A stretch of 9,103 nucleotides of DNA from an uncultured Barnesiella sp. (GCA_904502265.1 CAJGDT010000057.1:1-9103); one strand, 5' to 3'; positions 1 to 6,691 are shown, counted from the first letter of the stretch. Notes: a model not told the origin generated them from the letters alone. Program-made: numbers and translations.

Positions 1-1411
1 CGAAAACACGTTCTACACCATCAGCGAATTCAAAACCTTGCATCGCAGCATCGTATATTTGTATGTTGTAGAAATCGACATAACCATTGTGTACGCCAAA
101 GTTTCTAGAGCCATTGTGGCCACCAATAGGCACACACATTTGCAACTCATACCAGCCATAGCATCCCTCAGGAAGTGTTGTGTAGTCTTGTATCACATAA
201 TTTGAAACAACGTGACCACCACCCCAAAGAGGAGTCTCGAATGAGTGGAAGAGCTCGGTATTGCCGGCATCGTGCCACCAATATATATCAGTCATATAAT
301 CGGTGTAGGTCAATGAACCACAATATTGCATATCATCGATGAGGTCGCTCCAAGTCTTGATAGAGGCACCACCATAAAGTTCGTAAGGAGCAAACTTTGC
401 ATCGGCATCTTCGAATGTGAGAATGCGCAATTCTATTTCTTTCACTTTAACCTCAATCTTAACAATGATACTCTTGTTGTTTTCCGAAACAAGATTTATA
501 GCAATAACTCCATTTTGCTCGGCACAAGTATGTTCTGCAACAGGAGCAGTAATATAGAGCGAGTCATTCTCATAATTTACACGCCAACCGTCGGGTTTCG
601 ATATTGAATAGTTTGCTACATTGGTTGCAGTAACAAGATAACTGATAGTTTGTCCATGCTCAAAGATGTTCAACTCTTCAATACCTTCTACTATAAAAGA
701 GGGAGCTGAAGAGTCATAGCGAGGAACTATGATTTCTGTTCCGTCATAGAGTACAAATATTACATATTCGGTGTTAGAAGTATCGACACTGCGAAAATAA
801 GTATCACCATTAGAGCCATCATATCCGTCACGACCTTGAGCGATGACACCTGTTGACTCCCAAGTCTTTCCTCCATCTATCGATATTTCCCATTCCTTGG
901 TAGTAGGGTTGACACGTACTTGCGGAGCTATGGCATCCTTTCCGTCTTGGCCGTCTTTACCATTTTCGCCATCTTGGCCATCTTGGCCATCTTGGCCATT
1001 TTCACCATCTTGTCCGTCCTTACCATTGGCACGCACTCTCTCGCCGTCGACAATAAGCCACTCACCATCGATAGTCCAATAATAATTACCATCAGTATCT
1101 TGCTTAACCGATACGATAGGTGCATTGGCATTCACACCATTGGTAATAGTAGCTGTCGTACCATCCGAGAATTGGATAACATATCCTTCGGCTGTTTGTT
1201 TAACAGACACGACTGAGACCTGATTTTGCAGAGCCGTAATCAATGCTTGCAATGCATCGATGTTTTTGTTGGCATTTTTTACTGCATTTTCCAATACTGT
1301 TACACGGTCGGCAACATCTTCGACAGCACCCCATAAGTCGGTGTCATCATACTCACAGCTGGCAAATGATATGCCAAGTAGAGCTACACTTAACAATAAA
1401 AGTTTTCTCAT
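1..1411 (-). CDS. Surface lipoprotein, DUF4988-like / collagen-like / DUF4465-like (BtuH-like), C-terminus cut by window edge
   Basis: Reading the minus strand from the ATG at 1411 gives 470 codons with no stop before the window edge. Residues 1-18 form a lipoprotein signal peptide (MRKLLLLSVALLGISFAS) ending at Cys19; the acidic CEYDD that follows matches the Bacteroidetes signal for export to the cell surface. Residues 25-65 look like a coiled coil (VTVLENAV, IDALQALITALQNQ), and with the following strand-rich part to about 128 resemble DUF4988, the PL29-lyase N-terminal domain. Residues 130-159 are ten collagen-like Gly-X-Y triplets. Residues 161-330 are a beta-rich middle region. From about 332 the motifs FEDADAKF, YWWHDAGNTELFHSF, WGGGHVVSNY and GGHNGSRNFGVHNGY match my memory of Bacteroidetes DUF4465 domains. 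The gene lies behind a B12 riboswitch, so the inferred role is cobamide capture at the cell surface, as in Bacteroides BtuH. The DUF4465-BtuH link is from memory. No lyase catalytic domain is seen in the visible part. Confidence 0.85.
   Translation of the reverse strand, partial: MRKLLLLSVALLGISFASCEYDDTDLWGAVEDVADRVTVLENAVKNANKNIDALQALITALQNQVSVVSVKQTAEGYVIQFSDGTTATITNGVNANAPIVSVKQDTDGNYYWTIDGEWLIVDGERVRANGKDGQDGENGQDGQDGQDGENGKDGQDGKDAIAPQVRVNPTTKEWEISIDGGKTWESTGVIAQGRDGYDGSNGDTYFRSVDTSNTEYVIFVLYDGTEIIVPRYDSSAPSFIVEGIEELNIFEHGQTISYLVTATNVANYSISKPDGWRVNYENDSLYITAPVAEHTCAEQNGVIAINLVSENNKSIIVKIEVKVKEIELRILTFEDADAKFAPYELYGGASIKTWSDLIDDMQYCGSLTYTDYMTDIYWWHDAGNTELFHSFETPLWGGGHVVSNYVIQDYTTLPEGCYGWYELQMCVPIGGHNGSRNFGVHNGYVDFYNIQIYDAAMQGFEFADGVERVF
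935..1024 (-). repeat. Collagen-like Gly-X-Y repeat within the lipoprotein gene
   Basis: Codons 130-159 encode ten uninterrupted Gly-X-Y triplets, with X being Gln, Lys or Glu and Y being Asp or Asn (GKD, GQD, GEN types). At DNA level this includes three perfect copies of a 9-bp unit (atcttggcc on the plus strand) at 971-997, flanked by diverged copies. Because the unit is nine bases, copy-number change by slippage would alter the spacer length in three-residue steps without breaking the frame. Confidence 0.9.
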
Positions 1412-1433
1412 AATAGGTTACTTATTAAAAATT

Positions 1434-1470
1434 AAAAAAAATATCGTATTCACCCCGGGGCAGAATACGA
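1434..1470 (-). terminator. Intrinsic terminator (attenuator) in the B12 leader
   Basis: On the minus strand TCGTATTC (1470-1463) pairs with GAATACGA (1451-1444), a perfect 8-bp stem enclosing a GC-rich loop with CCCCGGGG. It is followed by TATTTTTTTT (down to 1434). It ends only 23 nt upstream of the lipoprotein ATG and lies downstream of the riboswitch, so it is best read as the expression platform: a conditional terminator and not the end of another gene. Confidence 0.8.
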
Positions 1471-1508
1471 CACACCTATTATGGTTCAAAACTTTATCAA
1501 TAGTATAT

Positions 1509-1554
1509 ATGTGTAGAGAATATATAGATACGTCAATGTATCTTCTATACACAT
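1509..1554 (-). other. Extended stem-loop in the middle of the B12 leader
   Basis: An inner 6-bp stem (1526-1531 with 1538-1543, loop of 6) sits inside an outer 7-bp stem (1509-1515 with 1548-1554), with a small bulge and an AT-rich internal loop between them. Together they form one long hairpin between the riboswitch aptamer and the terminator. It could bring the antiterminator segment close to the terminator or act as a pause site. The pairing is seen; the role is inference. Confidence 0.5.
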
Positions 1555-1605
1555 CATGCTACCAAGCAATTATATATACAGCAATTAAATAAGTTTTGAT
1601 TTGAC

Positions 1606-1616
1606 CCGTATCCTGC
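1606..1616 (-). promoter_or_regulatory. Candidate antiterminator segment of the B12 leader
   Basis: The minus-strand segment GCAGGATACGG (1616-1606) can pair with TCGTATTCTGC (1470-1460), the 5' arm of the terminator: 11 pairs with two G-U wobbles. This excludes the terminator stem. The 3' end of the same segment also overlaps ACGGGT (1609-1604), which can pair with ACCTGT (1642-1637) at the 3' end of the aptamer, so ligand-stabilised folding could occupy it. This fits a ligand-off antitermination switch. Confidence 0.55.
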
Positions 1617-1636
1617 AGGTTTAAATCCCTAAACGC

Positions 1637-1815
1637 ACAGGTAGGTCTTCTGACTTATCCCGTCTGTTGAGCCTTCCCGGAGTTACCCAGTGGCTAAGAA
1701 TTCGACAGACTTTCATTCCTAATGGAATAGGACTTACAGCAACAGGTATTGTTCCGGATTTACACCGGATTCCCTTTTAACCCCTCACGATGACATTCGA
1801 TCGAGGCTCCTATGC
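1637..1815 (-). promoter_or_regulatory. Cobalamin (adenosylcobalamin/B12) riboswitch aptamer
   Basis: Read on the minus strand the region carries the conserved cobalamin riboswitch blocks in the right order: AGGGAATCCGGTGTAAATCC followed by GGAAC (1775-1751), CTGTTGCTGTAAGTCC (1745-1730), a variable arm, and the B12 box-like GATAAGTCAGAAGACCTACC (1659-1640). TAGG near 1813-1810 can pair with CCTA near 1644-1641 to close the P1 helix. The class normally represses B12 uptake or synthesis genes when the cofactor is plentiful. Its only visible target is the lipoprotein whose start is at 1411. Exact ends are approximate. Confidence 0.93.
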
Positions 1816-1820
1816 AGTTG

Positions 1821-1849
1821 CAAATGTAGTAAAAAAAATATCACACAAT
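1821..1849 (-). promoter_or_regulatory. Bacteroidetes-type promoter of the B12 leader
   Basis: TACATTTG (1828-1821) fits the Bacteroidetes -7 consensus TAnnTTTG and would start transcription near 1814, at the 5' edge of the riboswitch. A weak -33 candidate is ATTG at 1849-1846, with a spacer of 17 nt that is shorter than usual. The -33 part lies inside the hairpin of the preceding terminator. Confidence 0.55.
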
Positions 1850-1872
1850 CTTAACATTGTGTGATATTTTTT
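1831..1872 (-). terminator. Strong intrinsic terminator after the yigZ-family gene
   Basis: A 17-bp perfect stem (1833-1849 with 1856-1872) with a 6-nt loop is flanked by A8 on one side and T6 on the other, so it can act in both directions. On the minus strand it lies about 40 nt past the stop codon at 1913 and ends the permease-ribBA-yigZ unit before the riboswitch promoter. Confidence 0.85.
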
Positions 1873-1912
1873 AGAATTATTTTCTACCAAACTGGTTATC
1901 AAGAATATAAAG

Positions 1913-2572
1913 CTATTCCTCTTCGTTAATAACGTCGGTATCATCAAACGGCTCATCATCTTCTTCGGCCGCTTCAGGCTCAAAGAATGTAAGGCCTTGT
2001 ACTTTCTCAAGACGGGCACATAGTCGAGGGATACCCGAACGACGTAGGCGTAGTGACATTTCACAATCCATCTCGAATGTTTGCGACAATACAGTAGGTT
2101 GCTCCTCTTTAACAATGCGCATTACATCGTTCATCAAGGGGTATTCAAAGCGTATATGCACCGTATCTTCAACCAGTCGTTCTACTATTGTACACTGGGC
2201 TATGGCATCGGCTGCTGCTTGTTTATAAGCAACTATTAGTCCGCCTGTACCCAACTTGATACCACCAAAGTATCGCACAACGACGATGAGTATGTCTGTA
2301 AGGTTGTTGGAGTTAATCTGTCCGAGGATGGGCTTTCCGGCAGTACCCGACGGCTCACCATTATCGTTGGCTCGGAAGCAAGTACGCTCATGCCCTATCA
2401 TGTAGGCCCAGCACACATGGCGCGCATCATAGTACTCCTTGCGATACATCTCTATGTACTCACGCGCCTCGTTGACCGACGATACGGGTATGGCAAAGGA
2501 GAGAAAACGACTCATCTTCTCTTTAAAAACAGCTTCGCCCGAGGCTTCGATGGTAAGATATGTATCTTGCAT
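1913..2572 (-). CDS. yigZ: IMPACT/YigZ family protein (UPF0029 plus DUF1949)
   Basis: The 219-residue product carries the IMPACT N-terminal signature at about residues 14-125: DARHVCWAY (49-57), RANDNGEPSGTAGKPIL (67-83) and VVRYFGGIKLGTGGLIVAY (98-116). This is followed by a ferredoxin-like DUF1949-type domain at about 135-195 and an acidic tail (198-219) rich in Glu and Asp. The first two parts match E. coli YigZ in size and order. Eukaryotic IMPACT regulates the kinase GCN2; bacterial members have no settled biochemical role, although nucleic-acid binding has been proposed. The gene follows ribBA by 58 nt, most of it a large palindrome, and is the last gene before a strong terminator. The ATG is chosen because it is the first Met and starts a family-typical N-terminus. 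The acidic tail looks like a lineage-specific addition. Confidence 0.93.
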   Translation of the reverse strand: MQDTYLTIEASGEAVFKEKMSRFLSFAIPVSSVNEAREYIEMYRKEYYDARHVCWAYMIGHERTCFRANDNGEPSGTAGKPILGQINSNNLTDILIVVVRYFGGIKLGTGGLIVAYKQAAADAIAQCTIVERLVEDTVHIRFEYPLMNDVMRIVKEEQPTVLSQTFEMDCEMSLRLRRSGIPRLCARLEKVQGLTFFEPEAAEEDDEPFDDTDVINEEE

Positions 2573-2573
2573 A

Positions 2574-2626
2574 CTATATTAATATAGGTCTATTCTACCG
2601 ACCAGTGGTCGGTAGAATAGATTTTT
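2574..2626. repeat. Two adjacent perfect palindromes between ribBA and yigZ
   Basis: The 58-nt gap holds a 14-bp palindrome, ctatattaatatag (2574-2587), and then a perfect 15-bp inverted repeat (2589-2603 with 2607-2621) around a 3-nt centre. TTTTT follows at 2622-2626 on the plus strand. Read in the direction of the operon (minus) the big hairpin has no U-tract after it, so it is not a standard terminator for ribBA. The core accgaccAGTggtcggt also resembles a dyad operator. It may be an mRNA processing or stability hairpin, or a protein-binding site. Confidence 0.7.
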
Positions 2627-2630
2627 CTTA

Positions 2631-3854
2631 TCAGTCAACTTGATGCAGGTCGTGACCCATGCGCTCCTTCTTGGTGTGCAAGTAGTGCTCGTTGTGAGGA
2701 TTGGGTTTCACTTCGATGGGTACATTCTCAACGATTGTCAAGCCATAACCTTCGAGACCGATGCGCTTGGTGGGATTGTTGGTCATAAGACGAATGTTGC
2801 GTACGCCCAACTCGCGCAAGATAGATGCACCCGAACCATAGTCGCGCTCGTCGGCCTTAAATCCGAGGTGGAGGTTAGCCTCTACTGTATCCATACCCTG
2901 CTCCTGCAATTTGTAGGCACGTATCTTATTCATCAAGCCTATACCACGACCCTCTTGGCTCATGTACACAAGTACACCCTTACCTTCGTCCGAAATTTTG
3001 CGCATAGCCTCGTACAATTGCTCACCACAGTCGCAACGTTTCGATCCAAAGATATCGCCTGTCATACAAGAAGAATGCATACGTACAAGTACAGGCTCGT
3101 CGGGTTGCCATTCACCCTTCACGAGAGCTACATGCTCTACACCATTACTTACTTGACGGAAAGGTATAAGACGGAATTCGCCATACTCAGTAGGCATAGC
3201 TACCTCATCACCACGCTCTACAACAGTCTCACGTTGCAAACGATACTTGATAAGGTCGGCGATAGCAATGAGCTTCATGTCATATTTCTTTGCCATCTCG
3301 TAGAGTTGGGGCAAACGAGCCATTGTACCATCTTCGTTGATAATCTCGATGAGTGCTGCAGCGGGGTACAATCCGGCAAGACGAGCAAGGTCGACAGCAG
3401 CCTCGGTGTGACCGGCACGAGCTAACACACCCTTAGAGCGGGCACGCAAGGGATTGACGTGACCGGGACGACCGAAGTCAGTAGGCTTCATGGTGGGGTC
3501 GGCCAATGAACGAATAGTAATAGCACGGTCGCTCATTGAAACACCGGTAGTACATCCTGCACCTACGCGGTCGACTGTAACAGTAAAGGGAGTACCTAAT
3601 AATGAAGTATTATCCGATACTTGCATTTCCAACTCCAACTCGCGGCAACGGTCTTCGGTAATAGGAGTACACAATACTCCACGACCTACGGTAAGCATGA
3701 AGTTTACCTTTTCGGGGGTTATCTTCTCAGCAGCAATGATAAAATCACCTTCGTTTTCACGGTCTTCATCATCAACTACAATTACAAACTTGCCTTGACG
3801 GAAATCCTCAAGAGCCTCTTCAATGGTGTTGAGTACAATTTTTTGGTTGTCCAT
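2631..3854 (-). CDS. ribBA: Bifunctional 3,4-dihydroxy-2-butanone-4-phosphate synthase / GTP cyclohydrolase II
   Basis: This 407-residue cytosolic enzyme makes both precursors of riboflavin. The RibB half (about 1-203) converts ribulose 5-phosphate to the four-carbon unit; the RibA half (about 208-400) opens GTP to the pyrimidine precursor. RibB motifs are intact: the acidic metal-binding loop DDEDRENEGDF (28-38), GRPGH (128-132), and AGHTEAAVDL (147-156) with DGTMAR (175-180). RibA motifs are intact: the zinc ligands Cys263, Cys274 and Cys276 in SSCMTGDIFGSKRCDCG, QEGRGIGL (300-307), RDYGSGA (337-343) and TNNPTKRIGLEGYGL (358-372). No catalytic block seems lost in either half, unlike some RibBA proteins where one half has decayed. 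The gene starts 17 nt after the stop of the permease gene, so the two are almost surely cotranscribed. No FMN riboswitch is seen in front of it. Confidence 0.97.
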   Translation of the reverse strand: MDNQKIVLNTIEEALEDFRQGKFVIVVDDEDRENEGDFIIAAEKITPEKVNFMLTVGRGVLCTPITEDRCRELELEMQVSDNTSLLGTPFTVTVDRVGAGCTTGVSMSDRAITIRSLADPTMKPTDFGRPGHVNPLRARSKGVLARAGHTEAAVDLARLAGLYPAAALIEIINEDGTMARLPQLYEMAKKYDMKLIAIADLIKYRLQRETVVERGDEVAMPTEYGEFRLIPFRQVSNGVEHVALVKGEWQPDEPVLVRMHSSCMTGDIFGSKRCDCGEQLYEAMRKISDEGKGVLVYMSQEGRGIGLMNKIRAYKLQEQGMDTVEANLHLGFKADERDYGSGASILRELGVRNIRLMTNNPTKRIGLEGYGLTIVENVPIEVKPNPHNEHYLHTKKERMGHDLHQVD

Positions 3855-3871
3855 AGTTATAGTATTTTTAT

Positions 3872-5791
3872 TTATTCACACTTTTGGGCTCGTTGCAACA
3901 ACACTATCAATTCATCATTAGCGCTGCAAACGACCTCTATATTACGTTTAAGATTATTATATTTTTTCTTTGCAATCCAATATATGGGTAATCCGATGGG
4001 GAAGAATACCATCAGAACAATATCAATAGGCTTGATACCCGAAGGAGCCAATATACGTTCGGGTACAAGTATAGGATAATCCATCAATTTTGTTGTAACA
4101 AGACTATGGGTGGTTTCAGACGTATACGCCACCAACGACTCAACTGCCAATGCAATGCTACGCAATGCAACTCTATCACATCCGCGCAACCAATATGAGA
4201 AATAATTGAGAGGACGAGCGTTGTCAATATATTGACGGCATTGTTGAGTTAGAGCCGAGGCCTTTTGTTCTGCTATGACACAATCCATCTCGGCCATAAC
4301 AATCTCTTTATGCACAACTTTGCGCACCTTGTCACGTCCTAAAATATGACGGAAGAAATCGGCATACAAATCCAAATTCAGCACAGCCGAGTCTTTGGTT
4401 GCACGAGATGTTAGGAAAACTCCCAAAGGCAATAGCACAGCCGAACTAAGCCAAATACCTTGCCACACAGGCCACACGCCATCACGAGCCAACTTATATC
4501 CACTGTTATCTATTATGTAATATATAATAAACAGTATTACCGAAACAACAATGGGCACACCTAAACCACCCTTACGTATGATAGCTCCGAGCGGTGCACC
4601 TATAAAGAAGAATATAAGACAAGCCAGGGATAGAGTGAATTTTTTCATTAATTCTATCTCATGCCTACGTATAATCAATTGCTTATCACTGAGTGTCAGT
4701 GAGTTGAACTCATAATTATGTTTGATAGAATTGGCGCGTTCTATAGCTCGCGACAAATAGAGCTGACGACGTTGATTATTAGCACCCATCCAAAGCGAGT
4801 CGAGATTGGTAGCCAATGCAGCATCATGCTCGCGCTTGAGGCGATTGGCCAACAAAGTAGAGTCCTTGGGCAAATTATTATTGGCTATAGAAAAATAAGG
4901 AGTGCCCTTAAGACGCGAAGAGTAGTCTGTACCAAGACTATCTACAATAAGGTTCAGCGAATCAATTGATGTTCTTAACTCACTATAGTTCTTGCCCACA
5001 TACTGACTTGCCATCATCTCATCGTCAAGACGATTGAAGTTTCCATCAAAAGGTATAAGCAACTCTTTCTTCGAGAATGTTTCACGACGATACGGAATAT
5101 TGGTATATGAGTTTGTTCTATCAGACTTCAGATTTTCAAATGACTCACCACTATATAATGTCAATATTACATGCTTCTTGTCGGCCGAAGTTTTCAAACG
5201 TCCCGAGTCGGCCATAACAATCATCGCATTGTCAAAACCTTGCGACATGTCATATATCATCATCTCCTTGAGCAAGCCGCTATCACGATCTTTCTCTCCT
5301 ACATATAAGTTATATCCACTTATTTGGTCATAAAACACACCTTCGGGTATATCCAACTCAGGCGACTTCTGACGCATAGAATAGAGCAAAGTCCACATCT
5401 TAACCTGTGCCTGAGGTAAAACATCATTTTGGAAGAAAAACGCCAATACGGATATTACCGATACCAAAAGGATAAGGGGTCGCATCACCTTAAGCAAAGA
5501 CACACCTGCGGCTTTAATTGCCAAAAGTTCAAGTTTCTCACCCAAGTTGCCAAATGTCATTAGTGAGGCCAGCAAGATAGAGAGTGGCAGTGAAAGCGGC
5601 ACCATGGTAAGCGCAGCATATAGAAACAATTCAAATAGCACAGACATCTCAAGACCCTTACCCACCATTTCATCGACATACTTCCACAAGAACTGCATCA
5701 GCACAATAAATAGGCAGATGAAGAACGTCATGAAAAATACAGGCAAAAAGCTCTGTACCATGAATGTGTATAGTCGCTTGGGACGGAACAT
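3872..5791 (-). CDS. LptF/LptG (YjgP/YjgQ) family permease, long Bacteroidetes form
   Basis: The 639-residue inner-membrane protein has the LptF/LptG layout. Three N-terminal membrane segments (about 13-33, 52-80, 103-121) are followed by a periplasmic part that includes a beta-jellyroll-like region (about 145-250), then three more segments (about 386-404, 410-430, 443-461). FIGAPLGAIIRKGGLG (396-411) is the characteristic motif before the fifth segment. Such permeases partner LptB to extract lipopolysaccharide and pass it to the periplasmic bridge. E. coli members have about 360 residues. The extra length here is a charged, largely helical insert (about 255-385) and a C-terminal extension of about 175 residues containing one more hydrophobic segment (589-606). 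Sequence alone does not tell whether this is the LptF or LptG partner. The start has a promoter 26 nt upstream and gives a normal N-terminus. Confidence 0.93.
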   Translation of the reverse strand: MFRPKRLYTFMVQSFLPVFFMTFFICLFIVLMQFLWKYVDEMVGKGLEMSVLFELFLYAALTMVPLSLPLSILLASLMTFGNLGEKLELLAIKAAGVSLLKVMRPLILLVSVISVLAFFFQNDVLPQAQVKMWTLLYSMRQKSPELDIPEGVFYDQISGYNLYVGEKDRDSGLLKEMMIYDMSQGFDNAMIVMADSGRLKTSADKKHVILTLYSGESFENLKSDRTNSYTNIPYRRETFSKKELLIPFDGNFNRLDDEMMASQYVGKNYSELRTSIDSLNLIVDSLGTDYSSRLKGTPYFSIANNNLPKDSTLLANRLKREHDAALATNLDSLWMGANNQRRQLYLSRAIERANSIKHNYEFNSLTLSDKQLIIRRHEIELMKKFTLSLACLIFFFIGAPLGAIIRKGGLGVPIVVSVILFIIYYIIDNSGYKLARDGVWPVWQGIWLSSAVLLPLGVFLTSRATKDSAVLNLDLYADFFRHILGRDKVRKVVHKEIVMAEMDCVIAEQKASALTQQCRQYIDNARPLNYFSYWLRGCDRVALRSIALAVESLVAYTSETTHSLVTTKLMDYPILVPERILAPSGIKPIDIVLMVFFPIGLPIYWIAKKKYNNLKRNIEVVCSANDELIVLLQRAQKCE

Positions 5792-5816
5792 ATATATGCG
5801 CTACTAATTTGAATTG

Positions 5817-5849
5817 CAAAAATAGCGCAAAAAATTGAGAATACACAAC
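5817..5849 (-). promoter_or_regulatory. Promoter of the permease-ribBA-yigZ operon
   Basis: TATTTTTG (5824-5817) matches the Bacteroidetes -7 box TAnnTTTG exactly, with a -33-like GTTG (5849-5846) 21 nt upstream. Transcription would begin near 5810, leaving a leader of about 20 nt. The remaining gap up to 5976 holds only AT-rich sequence and a weak imperfect inverted repeat (5844-5849 with 5875-5880), and no gene. Confidence 0.6.
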
Positions 5850-5976
5850 CTGCTACGCCACAAATAGCATACAAGTTGTGAATAAAACTGAATTTAAAGA
5901 TGTAGTATTGTGTAAATAGGGTCTACAAATTATCGTGAACAGTCAATAAACAGACGAGAAATACATCTATCAGCAA

Positions 5977-6363
5977 TCACAAAGTACCCAAGCGACGTTG
6001 TAAACGCTCAATTTCGTTGCTCCACAACTCCTTCAAATCTTCGAGTTCATCCTGAGTAGAAAAATCTGTGACAGACAACATTGTAGCACCTGTAAGTTCT
6101 GATGTAGTAATACGCATTTCGAAATATGTACGATCACTACCGGCATCATTCCAATGGAAGCGCACAAAAACACCTGCACGAGAGCTCGTCAATGTAGCTG
6201 TTTGCGGAGTCTTATTCCAATAGAATGTGTACACATTATCTTCACACGTAACCTTATCGGCAAACCACTCTTCAAGTCCCATAGGCGTACTAAGAAAACC
6301 CCATAAAATTGCCGGTGAGATTTTCTTAAAATCATATTCTAAAATAAATTTCTCTTTACTCAT
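5977..6363 (-). CDS. START-like domain (SRPBCC superfamily) protein
   Basis: A 128-residue soluble protein whose whole length resembles the START-like family found in Bacteroidetes. It opens with the strand KFILEYDFK, then PAILWGFLSTPMGLEEWFADKV (helix and the AHSA1-like GLEEWF turn, about 18-38), strands such as YTFYWNK and VFVRFHWND, and a long C-terminal helix (about 105-126, DELEDLKELWSNEIERLQRRL). The SRPBCC fold makes a helix-grip with a hydrophobic pocket that may hold a lipid or other small ligand; no ligand is known to me for this subfamily. It has no signal peptide or membrane segment. It lies upstream of the permease gene on the same strand, but a 185-nt gap with a promoter suggests separate transcription. 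It is divergent from pta. Confidence 0.9.
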   Translation of the reverse strand: MSKEKFILEYDFKKISPAILWGFLSTPMGLEEWFADKVTCEDNVYTFYWNKTPQTATLTSSRAGVFVRFHWNDAGSDRTYFEMRITTSELTGATMLSVTDFSTQDELEDLKELWSNEIERLQRRLGTL

Positions 6364-6691
6364 AACAATAATCTTACGCTATTTTCAACTATCATGAAAG
6401 CAATGCTTTTTATAACAATCGCAAACATTCGGTTGCTAAAATATAAATATTCTTTCAAATAAGCAACTATATTTTGTATTTTTTTTCGAATAGACATCAT
6501 AGTACTACGCCACAAAAAACGCTAAGAAAACAATTATTATTACTATCAAATAGATTAAATACATATACTACTACCCCCATCACCTAAAATTAATATAGCA
6601 TAAGCATACAATGTATCACATTTTTTTCTTATATTTGCAGATAAATTATGTATATACCAAAAGCACAATCTTTTTTTTAAATTATACTAAC
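6364..6691. other. Divergent intergenic region between the START-like gene and pta
   Basis: These 328 nt are very AT-rich and hold no credible gene. Visible items are the pta promoter (separate entry), a 6-bp inverted repeat (GTTGCT 6432-6437, AGCAAC 6462-6467) around a 24-nt AT-rich spacer, and several T- or A-runs. On the minus strand AATGTTTG (6429-6422) is one mismatch from a -7 box and might serve the START-like gene, but no matching -33 element is visible. Confidence 0.5.
6630..6637 (+). promoter_or_regulatory. -7 box of the pta-ackA promoter
   Basis: TATATTTG fits the Bacteroidetes TAnnTTTG box perfectly. Transcription would start near 6644, giving an AT-rich leader of roughly 48 nt with no Shine-Dalgarno sequence, as is usual for strongly expressed Bacteroidetes genes. 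No good TTTG is visible at the -33 position. Confidence 0.7.

Noticed and set aside
961..1020. Possible CRISPR-like or satellite array from the tandem cttggccat pattern
   Set aside because: The unit is 9 bp with no spacers and lies in frame in the lipoprotein gene, where it codes Gly-X-Y triplets.
1..1411. Polysaccharide lyase (PL29) activity for the lipoprotein
   Set aside because: Only the N-terminal module resembles the region named after PL29 enzymes. The C-terminal part looks like DUF4465, and no lyase domain is present in the visible 470 residues.
2640..3425. Plus-strand open frame of 261 codons opposite ribBA
   Set aside because: It mirrors a fully conserved ribBA reading frame, has no recognisable domain or promoter, and is an antisense shadow. 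The same holds for the 250-codon frame opposite pta (6677-7429).
3855..3871. FMN riboswitch in front of ribBA
   Set aside because: Only 17 nt separate ribBA from the permease gene, and no FMN aptamer motif is visible there or in the 5792-5976 leader region.
5844..5880. Inverted repeat CACAAC / GTTGTG as a terminator of the START-like gene
   Set aside because: The stem is short, with an asymmetric internal loop, and the nearest T-run is separated by several bases. It also overlaps the likely -33 element of the next operon.
6611..6691. Upstream in-frame start that would lengthen Pta by 27 residues
   Set aside because: The extra residues are a low-complexity translation of AT-rich DNA, the -7 box at 6630-6637 lies inside them, and family members begin at the Met coded at 6692.
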